64,000 nt of DNA from CAYYYG01 sp964591375 (GTDB lineage Bacteria; Patescibacteriota; Microgenomatia; UBA1406; GWC2-37-13): assembly GCA_964591375.1 (NCBI GenBank), contig CAZQAU010000003.1, positions 1 to 64,000 of the forward strand, given 5' to 3'. Positions 11,614 through 21,670 of this stretch are shown here, one piece after another. The position numbers and the translations under genes were made by a program. The first letter of the stretch is position 1; every line of letters starts with the position of its first letter. The notes under the pieces are model-generated. The model did not search any database, was not told where the DNA came from, and saw only the letters and a list, made by a program, of their open reading frames with translations.

Positions 11614-12018
11614 TTAATTGTAGTTTGTAGTGTCATATGGGCAGACAGTAGGACAGCCCACAAATTGCAAATTGTTATTTCGACAACAAACAGTTCCTGC
11701 AGGACAACAGCCACCCACTTCTGTATTGGAATAGATGAGACATCCAGTATAGCCAGGATCGCAGCAACCAATAATATTTGCAATGGATTGAAGATATGTT
11801 GCATTTGAAAATGTGGTACCGGTTGGGAAAGGGGTATTGTTGGTTTTGTTTGTTAAAATGTACCATTTTGATAAAGGGCATTGATATATGCCTGGAAGGC
11901 CCTTGATAGTGGCACTTGTGAGATTCGTGCTTGCTACATTATATAACACCGATTCGGTTTGAGGTATGGTCCAGCATAAAAATGCAAATAATATAGTGTA
12001 TATATGGAATAAGTCCAT
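11614..12018 (-). CDS. small secreted Cys-rich protein
   Basis: 134 aa with an N-terminal signal peptide (hydrophobic IYTILFAFLCW, then a polar cleavage region). The ectodomain has four NxT/NxS sequons and a C-terminal half dense in cysteine pairs (GCCDPGYTGC, GGCCPAGTVCC, CPTVC). There is no C-terminal membrane segment, so it is probably secreted or virion-surface associated. It lies immediately upstream of the giant Cys-rich gene on the same strand (about 107 nt apart) and may share its expression. The CCPAGxxCC pattern resembles granulin- or chitin-binding-like knots, but the family is not established. Confidence 0.75.
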   Translation of the reverse strand: MDLFHIYTILFAFLCWTIPQTESVLYNVASTNLTSATIKGLPGIYQCPLSKWYILTNKTNNTPFPTGTTFSNATYLQSIANIIGCCDPGYTGCLIYSNTEVGGCCPAGTVCCRNNNLQFVGCPTVCPYDTTNYN

Positions 12019-12167
12019 TAAAAATGTATGTAAAATAAAGACTTTGAAATTTATTTGGATAATAAGAAAATAAAATAAATGGGATTGTTTAAATATGAGA
12101 TATTTTATTTTATTAAATTAATTAGAAAATCAAAAAAGTGTTTATAACCTTTGCATATTGTGCAACT

Positions 12168-12854
12168 ATGAGTCTTTCTCCAAAACAATCCTACTACGAA
12201 ATCAAAAAACAAAAACTAGAAGAAAACCAGAGACAAAACCGGTTGTTTGCAACAAACACGAATTCATATATAAGATACCTTGCCATTATCAAACAAAAAT
12301 ATCCAGATGAATATGATAATTTCGTAAATTTTAATTTACCAAAATTGGCAGATTATGAAAAAGAATACCTTGAATTAGTGATTAAAGCTTCGTCTACAAG
12401 AAAAGGAAGAAGTCTTTTGCAGCTAACAGGTGATGACCTTATAAATTTCTTGGTCATACAAAAAATGAATCTCGAAGACCTTGCAGGAATGAATCGGGAT
12501 ATAATACATGCATACCATGAATTATTACTGCAACTTCAAGGGACCAATCGACATTTCCAGCGTCTTTTAATAACAACCACAAATGCAGCACGCACCTTTG
12601 ACAATGTTATGCAAGTATTAAATGACAAAACAAATGTAGAAGACGAGGCTATTTATCTGCATGTGAAACAATATCTTCCCCAAGAAATAATAGCCAAAGA
12701 AGAATCTCAGTCAAAATTTGAAGAACAAAAATCCGAATCCAAATTTGATACCAAAATGGAAGCTGCTATGACAAAAGCAAAAGCCAATTTGATATCAGAA
12801 ACAAAAATACAATCAACAATAAGCAAAATCCAGAAATTCAAAAAAATCTTGTAA
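12168..12854 (+). CDS. unknown protein, paralogue of next gene
   Basis: 228 aa from the first ATG at 12168. It is mostly helical, with a charged Lys/Glu-rich C-terminal tail. Two blocks match the next gene in order: a KYPDEYDNFV stretch matches KYPEQFDKFM, and LLLQLQGTNRHFQRLL matches LLYQLQGVNVYYQNLL. The pair is therefore a tandem duplication. No known domain was recognised. It starts a run of five co-directional genes and diverges from the minus-strand secreted-protein genes across a ~150-bp AT-rich gap. Confidence 0.75.
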   Translation: MSLSPKQSYYEIKKQKLEENQRQNRLFATNTNSYIRYLAIIKQKYPDEYDNFVNFNLPKLADYEKEYLELVIKASSTRKGRSLLQLTGDDLINFLVIQKMNLEDLAGMNRDIIHAYHELLLQLQGTNRHFQRLLITTTNAARTFDNVMQVLNDKTNVEDEAIYLHVKQYLPQEIIAKEESQSKFEEQKSESKFDTKMEAAMTKAKANLISETKIQSTISKIQKFKKIL

Positions 12855-12934
12855 AAAATTGTATACTATCATAAATAATTTTTATAATAAAACAAATTTA
12901 TTTTGTTCCAAAAAGAGTGCACAAAAATTTACGC

Positions 12935-13969
12935 ATGGACCCTAGTACTATTGAAACGAAAAAAGAACAGCCAGAACCAGATGTAAAATATCAAGAAATG
13001 ATGCTGCGGTTAGTGGAGTATCCTGTAAAGCCACTTGAAATGCCTGAATTTATTGCACCAAATAGAGAACAAACAATTGATTTTAACAAACGGATAAAAA
13101 AATCAAATCCATATACGATTTTAATGAAAAAACATAATGTAACACTTGCCAACAAAGTGCAGGACAAATATCCCGAACAGTTTGATAAGTTTATGGAAGA
13201 GGTATACGATCAATTGATTCCATATCAATCGTCCTATATGAGATTAATATTGAATGTTTCAACTCAAGAACGAGGCGAAAGGTTAATGGAAGCCATTCCT
13301 GCAGAAATCAGGGCGTTTCATCGCATCACAGAAATTGAAAAATCACAAAAAATTATCGAGGACACATCGTTTACAAAAGACTTTCTCCGTTTGCTTTATC
13401 AATTGCAAGGAGTAAACGTATACTATCAAAATTTGCTTTTGAATTCTGATGATAAGAGACGAACATACAAAGTGGTGCTTAACAAATTGAAAACCAGTCT
13501 GGATTACGAAGAACTCTTTGTATATTTCACCTTGTTTGTATACATCCATATTCCAAGCGAAATTAGTTCTAATTATATGAGAGCTATCCGAGAAGAAGAA
13601 AGAAAAACCACAAACAATGAGGTTACTGCAAAATTGCAATATATGCTCACTACAGATGATCCTGCAGGTTATTACCAAAATCAAATCATTACTTCCCCTA
13701 CTTCTTTAAAGCGAAAATCAGAAGAACAACCCATCATTTTTACAAACATACCAAAAAAGCGTACAGTCGAATCAGATACTCCAAGCACAATAGGCGAAAC
13801 TGCTTACAAAACTATTCAACCGATCCCCCTTATTTTGAATCCATCCCATAAAGTTGATTTCATTAGTAACTCAAGTGCACAAGAATACCAGAAAAGCTGT
13901 GGATTTGATGCAGAAGATATCGGGTTTTTGTTTCATGTGCAGCCACAAACCATATCATATGTGTTTTAA
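12935..13969 (+). CDS. unknown protein, paralogue of preceding gene
   Basis: 344 aa from the ATG at 12935 (MDPSTIETKK). Residues about 60-200 share order and motifs with the 228-aa gene upstream (KYPEQFDKFM; the ER.ERL motif; LLYQLQGVNVYYQNLL). A longer hydrophilic C-terminus follows, with a basic patch (KKRTVE). The two genes are about 80 nt apart. No enzymatic signature is visible. A structural or tegument-like role is possible but only a guess. Confidence 0.75.
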   Translation: MDPSTIETKKEQPEPDVKYQEMMLRLVEYPVKPLEMPEFIAPNREQTIDFNKRIKKSNPYTILMKKHNVTLANKVQDKYPEQFDKFMEEVYDQLIPYQSSYMRLILNVSTQERGERLMEAIPAEIRAFHRITEIEKSQKIIEDTSFTKDFLRLLYQLQGVNVYYQNLLLNSDDKRRTYKVVLNKLKTSLDYEELFVYFTLFVYIHIPSEISSNYMRAIREEERKTTNNEVTAKLQYMLTTDDPAGYYQNQIITSPTSLKRKSEEQPIIFTNIPKKRTVESDTPSTIGETAYKTIQPIPLILNPSHKVDFISNSSAQEYQKSCGFDAEDIGFLFHVQPQTISYVF

Positions 13970-14023
13970 ATTATGTTAAACTTTTATTTTTTTGAATAAA
14001 CAAAAGAATTTTTTGATTTTTTA

Positions 14024-17000
14024 TTGCAAACTGTTTCTATAGAAAAAGATACACTGGCGCTTTCGAAATACGCTCCATTAGAAGCGTGCAAAAAGACAGT
14101 ATTCTTTCCAGACACTCTTCCTCCATTGATTAAAGATAGATCTGCGTTTGCAACCAAACTAGATTACATAGAATACTTGTTAACCCAAGTAATTAATACA
14201 GCAGAGACAGCAGACGTACTGAGCAATAATATTATATACGAGAACTCGCCATATATTAATTTTCATCCTGCTGTTAGAAATCAAGTGGTCAGGAGGCTGT
14301 TGCTTGAAAGAGTTCAAGAAATCAACGAAGAACATTCAACAAATTATAATTGTTTAGAACCGATAGCAGAGTACGATAGTACGATTGACTGTTTGCCAGA
14401 CAATCATAAAGAACTATTCCCTTTCTTACCAGACGGGAAATTTTCGCATATAACCCATCAATTAGAAGAGTTAAGGGGAACAAAAGGCAAAATTTGTAAG
14501 GGGATCCATCATTTGGGGAATTCAACTTTTCAAATGGAAATATACCAGTTTGCGATGCATCAAGACTGGATTGATACAGAATTTTCTTTGAATGGGTTTT
14601 GGAACAAATTGAATCTTCAACTGCCATCTGCGGCAGAAATTGGCAAGTTTATTGATGAGCCCTGCGATCAAAGTCTTAAAGGGCATTTAATTATATGGCC
14701 GCCTGTGCCTTTACGAGCAGATGCTGTACTTGAATGGTATACCTCAGAAACATATCTGCCACAACATGCAAGGCAGCCTATTAGAGGTGTAGATGCAGGA
14801 AGCATTGTGGATAGTTATATTGATACAAATATGCAATGTCTTATTGACATTACTTATTTTGGAGTGGCAGTTCCATCTACCAAGTCAATAGACGGAAAAC
14901 AAAGAAACAAAGGATTTTATTTTGATAATCCTGAAGAGGTTATTACCAGTGCAGATCCTTCTTTTTACGATTACATATTTTTTTTCAAAACAAGCAAAGG
15001 ACGGTATATTGAATGTCCTTTGGACATTTTGGAAAACGTATATGGGAAACCACTTATAAAAAGTTTGAATGGACGAGTGAAAAAAGATCAGTTAAAAAGA
15101 AGAGTGTTTGTGCACAACAGAAAGTTTTTATTGCCTTTAATGCCAAACGAATTGCTAACTAAAGCATATACCGAAGATTGGCCAGGCGCCTATGAGAAAG
15201 AAATCGAAAAGGCAAAAAAATTACAAAATGAAATTTCTAATTTTTCTGACAAATCCGAAAAAATTTTGGACTCAAAAAAGAACGAACAAAAAGGCGTTTC
15301 GCAGGCTACAATTCAGAATTTTTTTAAAACTAAAAATAATTCCGAAAAAGACATAAAAGAAACCGAATCCAATTCCAATCCAACAAATCCAATTCTATCA
15401 AACACAAAGCAATCTAATCAGACGCCTTTGATAACAATGGAAACTGATCACCCTAAATTGGACATTGATAGTCTACACAATACATTGGACGATGTAGATG
15501 CACCCAAAAAACCTGTTGCGGTTGTTCAACAAAAAACTCCGACGCCTATCCCTAATGGCAAAAAGAAGACAGGATCTTCTTCAGCAAAAAAGAACAAATT
15601 TGTTGACGATGCTGCTGTGGAAAGTGACGAAGAGTCTACCAAAAAAACCAAGTCCAAAAAGATGACAAAGCCTAAATATGCAATTGATACTGAAGATTTT
15701 GATATTTGGAAGATACCTATTCCAAAAGGAGATGATTTTACGCCAGATGAGCGTAAACTAGCATTTCGTGCTGCATTGAGCAACGATGATGATGAAACTG
15801 AATCGTTGACTGAACTTAATAAGGCAGAACGCAAAGAATATTATGAGTCTGCTAATAGAACAAAATATGATGATTGGATCAAAAAATTTTATAAATATTA
15901 CAAAAGCAAGTGCATTGCTGTGAAAGTGGAAGATGTTGCCAACAGTCAACATGATTCAGATGAAGAGTCTGATGAAGAACCGACTGAAGAAGATAAGGCA
16001 GTGATTGATGACAGTGAGCAACCTGAAACTGATCCTGCCGTTTACACTGCTATGGTTTCGGAAAACGAGTCTGAAAAAGAAGACAGTGATTATGATTTGA
16101 GTGATGAAGATGGATCATCAGGGGAAGATCCAATGGAAGAAAGTGAAAATGAAAGTGAGGATTCCGATAGTGATGATGACAAAAAGAAAAAAGAGAAAAA
16201 GGAGAAAAAGAAATCCAAATCACATAAAGAATCCAAGAGCAAGAAATCTGAAAAAGAAAAAAAATCTTCCAAAAAATCAGAAAAAGAAAAACCGGCTAAA
16301 AGAAGCCGCTCCGATTCCAATCCCAAAGAAAAGCCCAAAACTGTGGCAACTAAACAAGAATCCAAACCTGCTGAACCGCAAAAGGTTGGAGATGATAAAA
16401 CTGATTCTTTTGTGGATGACTATATAAAATCCCCCGCTATTACAAATATTTTGGGTGCTGTTGCAACAAAAGTCAAGACACAAAAGGACGAAACTCCTTC
16501 AGTGTTATCTGCATCAACAGTTGTTCCAGGAAGAGCCACTCAGTCCCAGGGCGTAGCATCAAAAGCTAAGAAAGACAACAAAACAAGTGATGAAAAGCCT
16601 CCCAGAAAGAAGGCAAAGAAGGAACCTGCTGAAGAAAAATCCGAAGCTGAAAAAGAAACAAAACCAAAAAGAAGCAGAACTTCAGCAAATAAGACAGCAT
16701 TGCCTGTTATTCTTAAACAATTCAACAATAATCAAAACAATTTTAATGCGTTTACAACAAAAACGTTTAACATTGTAAAGCAAAGGACAAATGAATCTTA
16801 TCAAAAGAGATGCAATGGTCAGGAAGGAATGAAACCATTGACTGATAACGAAGTTAAATTGATGAAAGATGCCATTGTGACATGGATCTGGATAGAAAAT
16901 GAAGCTCGTATCAACAACAAAGAAATTAATTTGGAAGGATTTTTCCCTGATTTGACCAATAGCAAAGAGGCTGGACCACCAATGCAAATGGGAGCGCGAT

Positions 17001-17113
17001 TTTTGTATTCTGGACCAGGAGAATATCTAGGTTTAAAGACAATCAAAACACCAATTGAAACAAAGAAAGAAAAAACTGCTGATGATGATGATGGCAGTGG
17101 ATTTTTTGATTAG
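14024..17113 (+). CDS. large charged protein with PIP-box; 5' end unresolved
   Basis: The open frame extends from 14000 to the stop at 17113 (about 1030 codons) but has no ATG before codon ~169, although upstream codons look coding. A plausible splice acceptor (tgtttctatag) ends at 14042, so the true N-terminus may lie in an upstream exon; non-AUG initiation is the alternative. The N-terminal ~400 residues look globular. At residues ~427-434 is QATIQNFF, which fits the PCNA-interacting PIP-box (QxxIxxFF). A long Ser/Asp/Glu- and Lys-rich disordered stretch with several nuclear-localisation-like clusters follows, then a globular C-terminal ~120 residues ending in acidic DDDDGSGFFD. This suggests a nuclear DNA-replication or chromatin-associated protein. 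No family was recognised. Confidence 0.7.
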   Translation: MQTVSIEKDTLALSKYAPLEACKKTVFFPDTLPPLIKDRSAFATKLDYIEYLLTQVINTAETADVLSNNIIYENSPYINFHPAVRNQVVRRLLLERVQEINEEHSTNYNCLEPIAEYDSTIDCLPDNHKELFPFLPDGKFSHITHQLEELRGTKGKICKGIHHLGNSTFQMEIYQFAMHQDWIDTEFSLNGFWNKLNLQLPSAAEIGKFIDEPCDQSLKGHLIIWPPVPLRADAVLEWYTSETYLPQHARQPIRGVDAGSIVDSYIDTNMQCLIDITYFGVAVPSTKSIDGKQRNKGFYFDNPEEVITSADPSFYDYIFFFKTSKGRYIECPLDILENVYGKPLIKSLNGRVKKDQLKRRVFVHNRKFLLPLMPNELLTKAYTEDWPGAYEKEIEKAKKLQNEISNFSDKSEKILDSKKNEQKGVSQATIQNFFKTKNNSEKDIKETESNSNPTNPILSNTKQSNQTPLITMETDHPKLDIDSLHNTLDDVDAPKKPVAVVQQKTPTPIPNGKKKTGSSSAKKNKFVDDAAVESDEESTKKTKSKKMTKPKYAIDTEDFDIWKIPIPKGDDFTPDERKLAFRAALSNDDDETESLTELNKAERKEYYESANRTKYDDWIKKFYKYYKSKCIAVKVEDVANSQHDSDEESDEEPTEEDKAVIDDSEQPETDPAVYTAMVSENESEKEDSDYDLSDEDGSSGEDPMEESENESEDSDSDDDKKKKEKKEKKKSKSHKESKSKKSEKEKKSSKKSEKEKPAKRSRSDSNPKEKPKTVATKQESKPAEPQKVGDDKTDSFVDDYIKSPAITNILGAVATKVKTQKDETPSVLSASTVVPGRATQSQGVASKAKKDNKTSDEKPPRKKAKKEPAEEKSEAEKETKPKRSRTSANKTALPVILKQFNNNQNNFNAFTTKTFNIVKQRTNESYQKRCNGQEGMKPLTDNEVKLMKDAIVTWIWIENEARINNKEINLEGFFPDLTNSKEAGPPMQMGARFLYSGPGEYLGLKTIKTPIETKKEKTADDDDGSGFFD

Positions 17114-17295
17114 TCATTGTTGTGATGATCAAAAAAAAGTTGTTTTATTTTTTTAAAATGTTTAATTTTAATATTTTAATTTTAAAGTTTATATGAATAC
17201 CTTTTTTGTATGGAATTATTAGTTTCATTTTCTTTTTATGATTAAAATAAATCTATTTTTGGGATCATATTATACAAACGAAACTTTTACGCGAT

Positions 17296-18774
17296 ATGGA
17301 ATTTGATACAGATTTTTTGGATCAACTTTCGTTTCCTACGCACATCAAAAAAAGAAAGATAGAAACGATAAATAACCAGGATGCAGACTTGGACTATGCA
17401 ATTCAGTATTTAAAAGAGAAAGAAAATGTTAAAACAATCACTCCAGAACAAAAAAAGAAAACGATTGAATCTGCGCTTGAAAACTATGTTTACTACACTA
17501 TGGGAAACAAAACAAACAATTCAAATCATGACTGCAGTTTAAAACAATGTGACCATCGTCCTATTTATATCAAACAATATGACAACGAACACGTTTGTGT
17601 GATAGGAACAGAAATGACTTTGTGTTCAAATGGCACAGAGTGTCCATTACAAAACGAAAATTTGCATATCAAATGCTTGTGGAGCGAACTGTCAATTACG
17701 GAATGTTCTATAACGGGGCGAATTCATTGGTGCAACGAAGAATGCAAATACAAAGTAACAGATCCAGATACGGCTATGACCATTTGCAAATTGTCTGGCT
17801 ATGCCAAAGAAGATGCCACTGCAGTATGTGCAGGTCGGGATAAATACAATAGGCCAGTTGTATACAGCAATCCTATAAGTCGAAAAGAATTTATGTCAGG
17901 ACGGAAAATATTTGGAGATTTGGCAGTACCCTGTATTATTAAGGAGTTGTTCAATTCGGATGCATGGCTTCAGCAGCTTATAGACTGTAAGAATGTTTCG
18001 GAAATCAATGCTCATATTATTTCCGCAACGAAATCGAATGCGAAAAAGGAAGAAAAATATATCATGATTGCTTGTGGAAAAATATGGTATTTATTTTGCC
18101 ATGACAAATGCCAACGAGAAAAAGAGAGGTATCAGCGAAATGTTAAACACATCAACGACATAATGATGGAAAAAATTAGGCATCATATTGTACAGCGAAA
18201 TAACAATCGTTGTAGCTTTCTTGTTTGGACAGAATTGTATGCAGACTATACTGCATTGCATGCAAAACATATATTTCAGCCGTTGATGTTATTTGATGAA
18301 TCGTCACCAAATAAGCAGCAAATGGTTAAATTATTAAATGACTATGCAAATTCGGTCGTTCGATTGTGGATTATAAGCAAAACAAATGATATAGCAAACT
18401 TACTTGATAGTTTTCCAGATTTTGTGTTGCCTGCTATGTATGTTATGAAAGACGGGATTTTTTATTCTACAATCAATTCAAACTTGATGATTGTCGAGCC
18501 TGATGATTTGTTGAAATTGTCATTACCAGAAGAACAAACACTGAATGAAATACTAGGGTTAAAAAACAACTTCATGGAAACATGCTTGAAAATTAAAAAA
18601 ATATTCATGGATGCCATCGACCGACATGCAGATCTTGATTCTCTTATGATACAGAACATGATTATTGAAGATAACTTAAGTATATTAACCAATATTTCTA
18701 AGAATAATATTAGCATGGCCATAGGCACAGCAAAGAAAAAGAAAAAGATGCAGCGAAGAGAACGAGATTTTTGA
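17296..18774 (+). CDS. unknown protein with Cys/His cluster
   Basis: 492 aa from the ATG at 17296. The N-terminus has a basic patch (KKRKIE). Residues ~70-190 hold many cysteines and histidines (CSLKQCDHRP, CSNGTECP, TGRIHWCNEECKYK, CKLSGYAK), which probably bind zinc. The C-terminal half is helical and ends in Lys/Arg-rich KKKKKMQRRERDF. The GRIHWC...C...C-LSG arrangement looks like a structural zinc module, but I cannot name a family. It is transcribed with the preceding and following plus-strand genes. Confidence 0.72.
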   Translation: MEFDTDFLDQLSFPTHIKKRKIETINNQDADLDYAIQYLKEKENVKTITPEQKKKTIESALENYVYYTMGNKTNNSNHDCSLKQCDHRPIYIKQYDNEHVCVIGTEMTLCSNGTECPLQNENLHIKCLWSELSITECSITGRIHWCNEECKYKVTDPDTAMTICKLSGYAKEDATAVCAGRDKYNRPVVYSNPISRKEFMSGRKIFGDLAVPCIIKELFNSDAWLQQLIDCKNVSEINAHIISATKSNAKKEEKYIMIACGKIWYLFCHDKCQREKERYQRNVKHINDIMMEKIRHHIVQRNNNRCSFLVWTELYADYTALHAKHIFQPLMLFDESSPNKQQMVKLLNDYANSVVRLWIISKTNDIANLLDSFPDFVLPAMYVMKDGIFYSTINSNLMIVEPDDLLKLSLPEEQTLNEILGLKNNFMETCLKIKKIFMDAIDRHADLDSLMIQNMIIEDNLSILTNISKNNISMAIGTAKKKKKMQRRERDF

Positions 18775-18862
18775 TGTTTTATTTTTTGTATGATATTATT
18801 GGCATAATTTTTTCATAATTTAGATGGATTAATTTATGTGACACAACCAATAAAAACTGTAA

Positions 18863-19708
18863 ATGTTGTACTACTTAAAAAATTTTTGCCATATGGAACG
18901 TTGCAAAACAAAGTTTCGATATTGTCCATATGAATACAAGTCTAATATTTCTGTGGATAATTACTGTATCAAAGAATTAAATCCAGATGATGATAATGAA
19001 ATAGAAAACGAATTATCGTTGACACCAAAAGAACGGTTTATTTTGGACTGTATAAAATCATCTGAAATTGATACTACAAACAAAAGAAGAAGGCGTGGGC
19101 TAAAGAGAGGGCGTCCCAACACCGAGCACAAAAAACCAAATACCAAAGCACATCATTGGATTAAGCCTTCAGAAACCATTGACAGATTAAAATGGTTTGA
19201 AACATATTGGAAAGAATGGTTTCCAAATCCTTCTTATATATTTAAACCATGGCCATGGAATGCAATTAGAGGATGTACCCATGCAGCATCGCTACCAGAA
19301 AACACTCATTTTTACTTGTATATTATTTGCGGCAGAAAAGATACTAAATATATAAATACTGTAGGCATTGAATGGAAAAAAATCAATGAGCCATTCAAAC
19401 GAACAAAAAAAGGGATATTGCTAGTATTGGCAAAGCTATCCGGGTACCAAACAGAATGTGTGGATCATATGCTTACGCTATGCAAACGAGACAAAACATT
19501 GTCTACTAAGATTATATTAGCAGTGCAATTCGCCATAAAGTACCATGTCAAAATTCATTTGGATGAAATGTTGTGTAAAGAAGGAAATATGTATTATATT
19601 AAGGAAGTGGTTGCTATATTGCTAAATATTATCAACCAAAACAAACGCCAAGAATTTGAAAACATCACTATCACTAATTTGAACAATGCACAAGTCATAG
19701 AAATGTAA
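18863..19708 (+). CDS. unknown basic protein with AT-hook-like motif
   Basis: 281 aa from the ATG at 18863; an ATG at 18893 (MERCKTKF) is an alternative start. The Arg/Lys-rich stretch KRRRRGLKRGRP at residues 74-85 contains the AT-hook core RGRP and probably serves as DNA-binding or nuclear signal. The rest contains several Trp residues (WFETYWKEWFPNP, KPWPWN) and a helical C-terminus. It is convergent with the minus-strand gene, with a 10-nt gap. No family was recognised. Confidence 0.7.
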   Translation: MLYYLKNFCHMERCKTKFRYCPYEYKSNISVDNYCIKELNPDDDNEIENELSLTPKERFILDCIKSSEIDTTNKRRRRGLKRGRPNTEHKKPNTKAHHWIKPSETIDRLKWFETYWKEWFPNPSYIFKPWPWNAIRGCTHAASLPENTHFYLYIICGRKDTKYINTVGIEWKKINEPFKRTKKGILLVLAKLSGYQTECVDHMLTLCKRDKTLSTKIILAVQFAIKYHVKIHLDEMLCKEGNMYYIKEVVAILLNIINQNKRQEFENITITNLNNAQVIEM

Positions 19709-19718
19709 ACTACATGTT

Positions 19719-20699
19719 TTATCCAATGTAAAGCTTGCCGAGCATTTTAAAAATTAAAATCGCATCCATGTTTGATATTTTATCCAAAGGAATTTCAATA
19801 TTGTCGTTTCCTAAAATATCGTCAGTCTCAAACCACAGTTTGCATTTCATGCGTTCCATGCCAATGCGCAAAATATCTTGTTCTGTTAGCTTTTTGGAAA
19901 AATCTTCTGTCTGGGGATTTTCATCAATATTTTTTTGTGTAAAACTATTCACATCATTGAATTTGCATATGACTTCCACTTCGTTTTTCCCTGGCATCTG
20001 TTCGGCAACATGAAATATAATTTTATGAATAACCGCACTTGAAAGCATTACATGGCTTTGCAATTCGTACATAGGGAATTCTAAATAAATTTCCTTTAAA
20101 GCACTTATATGATAGGCTCTCCATGTGATAACGAAATCTTTGAAATTGGGATCGTATAAAAATAAATAGTTGCATATTTCAATTCCAATGTCATCTGATA
20201 TATCCTCTACATAATTCACTTCTCTTTTGTAATTCAGTTTCGTAAGTTCGTTTCCTTGCAAATGAACCGGATATTTCGTACGATCTGTTTTTGCATATTC
20301 AGCTGCCTTGTTTGCTGCTTTCGCAAACATACTGGCTTCGTCATCTCTTTTCCTACTTTCCTTTAGCATTGCATTTTTGTTCAATACAAATCGGTTCACT
20401 CCTGTTGCATCTGATGCATCATTGTCTTCAAATCGTATGACGCGATCTGGCCTTAGTTTGGTAGGAATTTCGTTTATTTTTTGCATAGAGTATTCTTTGT
20501 CTGCCTCTGTCATATTGGGATAGGTATAATCCCAATCAGTATATCCATCATGATGCTCGTGAGGCTGTTTTACAACTTCATACACATCCAATTCTTCGCC
20601 TCCATCTTCATGATCACTTTCAACTGGACGATACCGCTTATTTTCATTAATTAAACGATCGCCTAATACTATTTCTCCTGGGGTTCTGTTTCGTATCAT
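19719..20699 (-). CDS. unknown 326-aa protein
   Basis: 326 aa starting at the ATG complementary to 20697-20699. The first ~100 residues are charged and probably disordered, with acidic and His-rich segments (EDGGEELD, EHHDGYTDWDY). The C-terminal ~180 residues look folded with alternating beta and helical segments (FPMYELQSHVML, ICKFNDVNSF). It sits between two plus-strand genes, and both ends are close to its neighbours. Its size is like that of herpesvirus triplex subunits (~320 aa), but I see no motif supporting that, so it stays unassigned. Confidence 0.7.
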   Translation of the reverse strand: MIRNRTPGEIVLGDRLINENKRYRPVESDHEDGGEELDVYEVVKQPHEHHDGYTDWDYTYPNMTEADKEYSMQKINEIPTKLRPDRVIRFEDNDASDATGVNRFVLNKNAMLKESRKRDDEASMFAKAANKAAEYAKTDRTKYPVHLQGNELTKLNYKREVNYVEDISDDIGIEICNYLFLYDPNFKDFVITWRAYHISALKEIYLEFPMYELQSHVMLSSAVIHKIIFHVAEQMPGKNEVEVICKFNDVNSFTQKNIDENPQTEDFSKKLTEQDILRIGMERMKCKLWFETDDILGNDNIEIPLDKISNMDAILIFKMLGKLYIG

Positions 20700-20836
20700 T
20701 ATTACTAATTTGGCAAAAACCTTGTTTCCCTATTTCGTATTTTTTAAAAAATTGATTATAATTTTTGTCAAATAACTTTGCAAAAATTAAAAACCCCTGT
20801 TTTTGAAAACCCACAATTTTTAAAAAAAGTAGCTAA

Positions 20837-21637
20837 ATGAAAGACATAGGAACTATATCGTTAGTTGTAGGAGGACAAAGTCCAAAAAACAAAGACCAGG
20901 TGTTTGGTCTTATTACAGAAATGGATATCGGAGTATTTCCATTTGTATATGAAATTGTGAAAGCATACATTGAATTTTCTTCCCAAACAACATTTCACTA
21001 TGACAAAGACTATGTGTGGATATTTGTGATGTTTATCATACAAAAAAATAACAACGAAATTACTCTCAACACACAGCTATATAAAGCAATGAGGGACGAG
21101 GTTATATTGTATCCATTTTCCCGAGACAAAGTCTTGCAACAAAAATACCAAACATACAACTTGTGGAAAACAAGTCATACTATACATAGAGACTATGGCA
21201 TTATGAATGACAATGTCCATGAGGCCATACAGTTTTTGGAAAATCAACAAAGACTTTACTTTACTCACAAGATGATAGATGTAAACGAATGGACAGGGTT
21301 TTTTGAAAAGTTTAAAAAAACCTCTGAAAAATGCGAAAGAGTCTTTAGTGCAAAGCGAAAACGCACCCCAGAACCAATATCTGAAGCGAAATGCATAAGA
21401 GAATTAATGGCATTAAAGAAATATAGAAATTTATTGCTGTCTGATGATGATGAGAAAGAAGAGCTTGCGTTGGAAGTGGCTAAGCAATCAGATGCCAAAA
21501 ATAATCGTCTTTTTGAAATTGCTTCATTTACATATCTATCAAAAACAGACAAATTAAAACGAGAGACAGATTCGCAAATTATAAATATTTTTAATCCAAT
21601 ATCTACATTTGTATTTAACAATATTGATAGTCGTTGA
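20837..21637 (+). CDS. unknown 266-aa protein
   Basis: 266 aa from the ATG at 20837. It is a mixed globular N-terminal half followed by a basic segment (SAKRKRTPEP, residues ~170-180) that could be a nuclear signal. An acidic patch (SDDDEKEELAL) and a polar C-terminus follow. No domain was recognised. It is divergent from the 326-aa gene, with a ~137-bp AT-rich gap that probably holds both promoters, and is followed 33 nt later by another plus-strand gene. Confidence 0.68.
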   Translation: MKDIGTISLVVGGQSPKNKDQVFGLITEMDIGVFPFVYEIVKAYIEFSSQTTFHYDKDYVWIFVMFIIQKNNNEITLNTQLYKAMRDEVILYPFSRDKVLQQKYQTYNLWKTSHTIHRDYGIMNDNVHEAIQFLENQQRLYFTHKMIDVNEWTGFFEKFKKTSEKCERVFSAKRKRTPEPISEAKCIRELMALKKYRNLLLSDDDEKEELALEVAKQSDAKNNRLFEIASFTYLSKTDKLKRETDSQIINIFNPISTFVFNNIDSR

Positions 21638-21670
21638 TATTATTGAATAAAGATACGAATTTATTTTATT

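Noticed and set aside
16090..16483. Ser/Phe- or Lys-rich ORFs overlapping the PIP-box protein
   Set aside because: Shadows of the Lys/Asp/Ser low-complexity region.
19719..20699. Herpes triplex subunit
   Set aside because: Only the length fits; no motif supports it.
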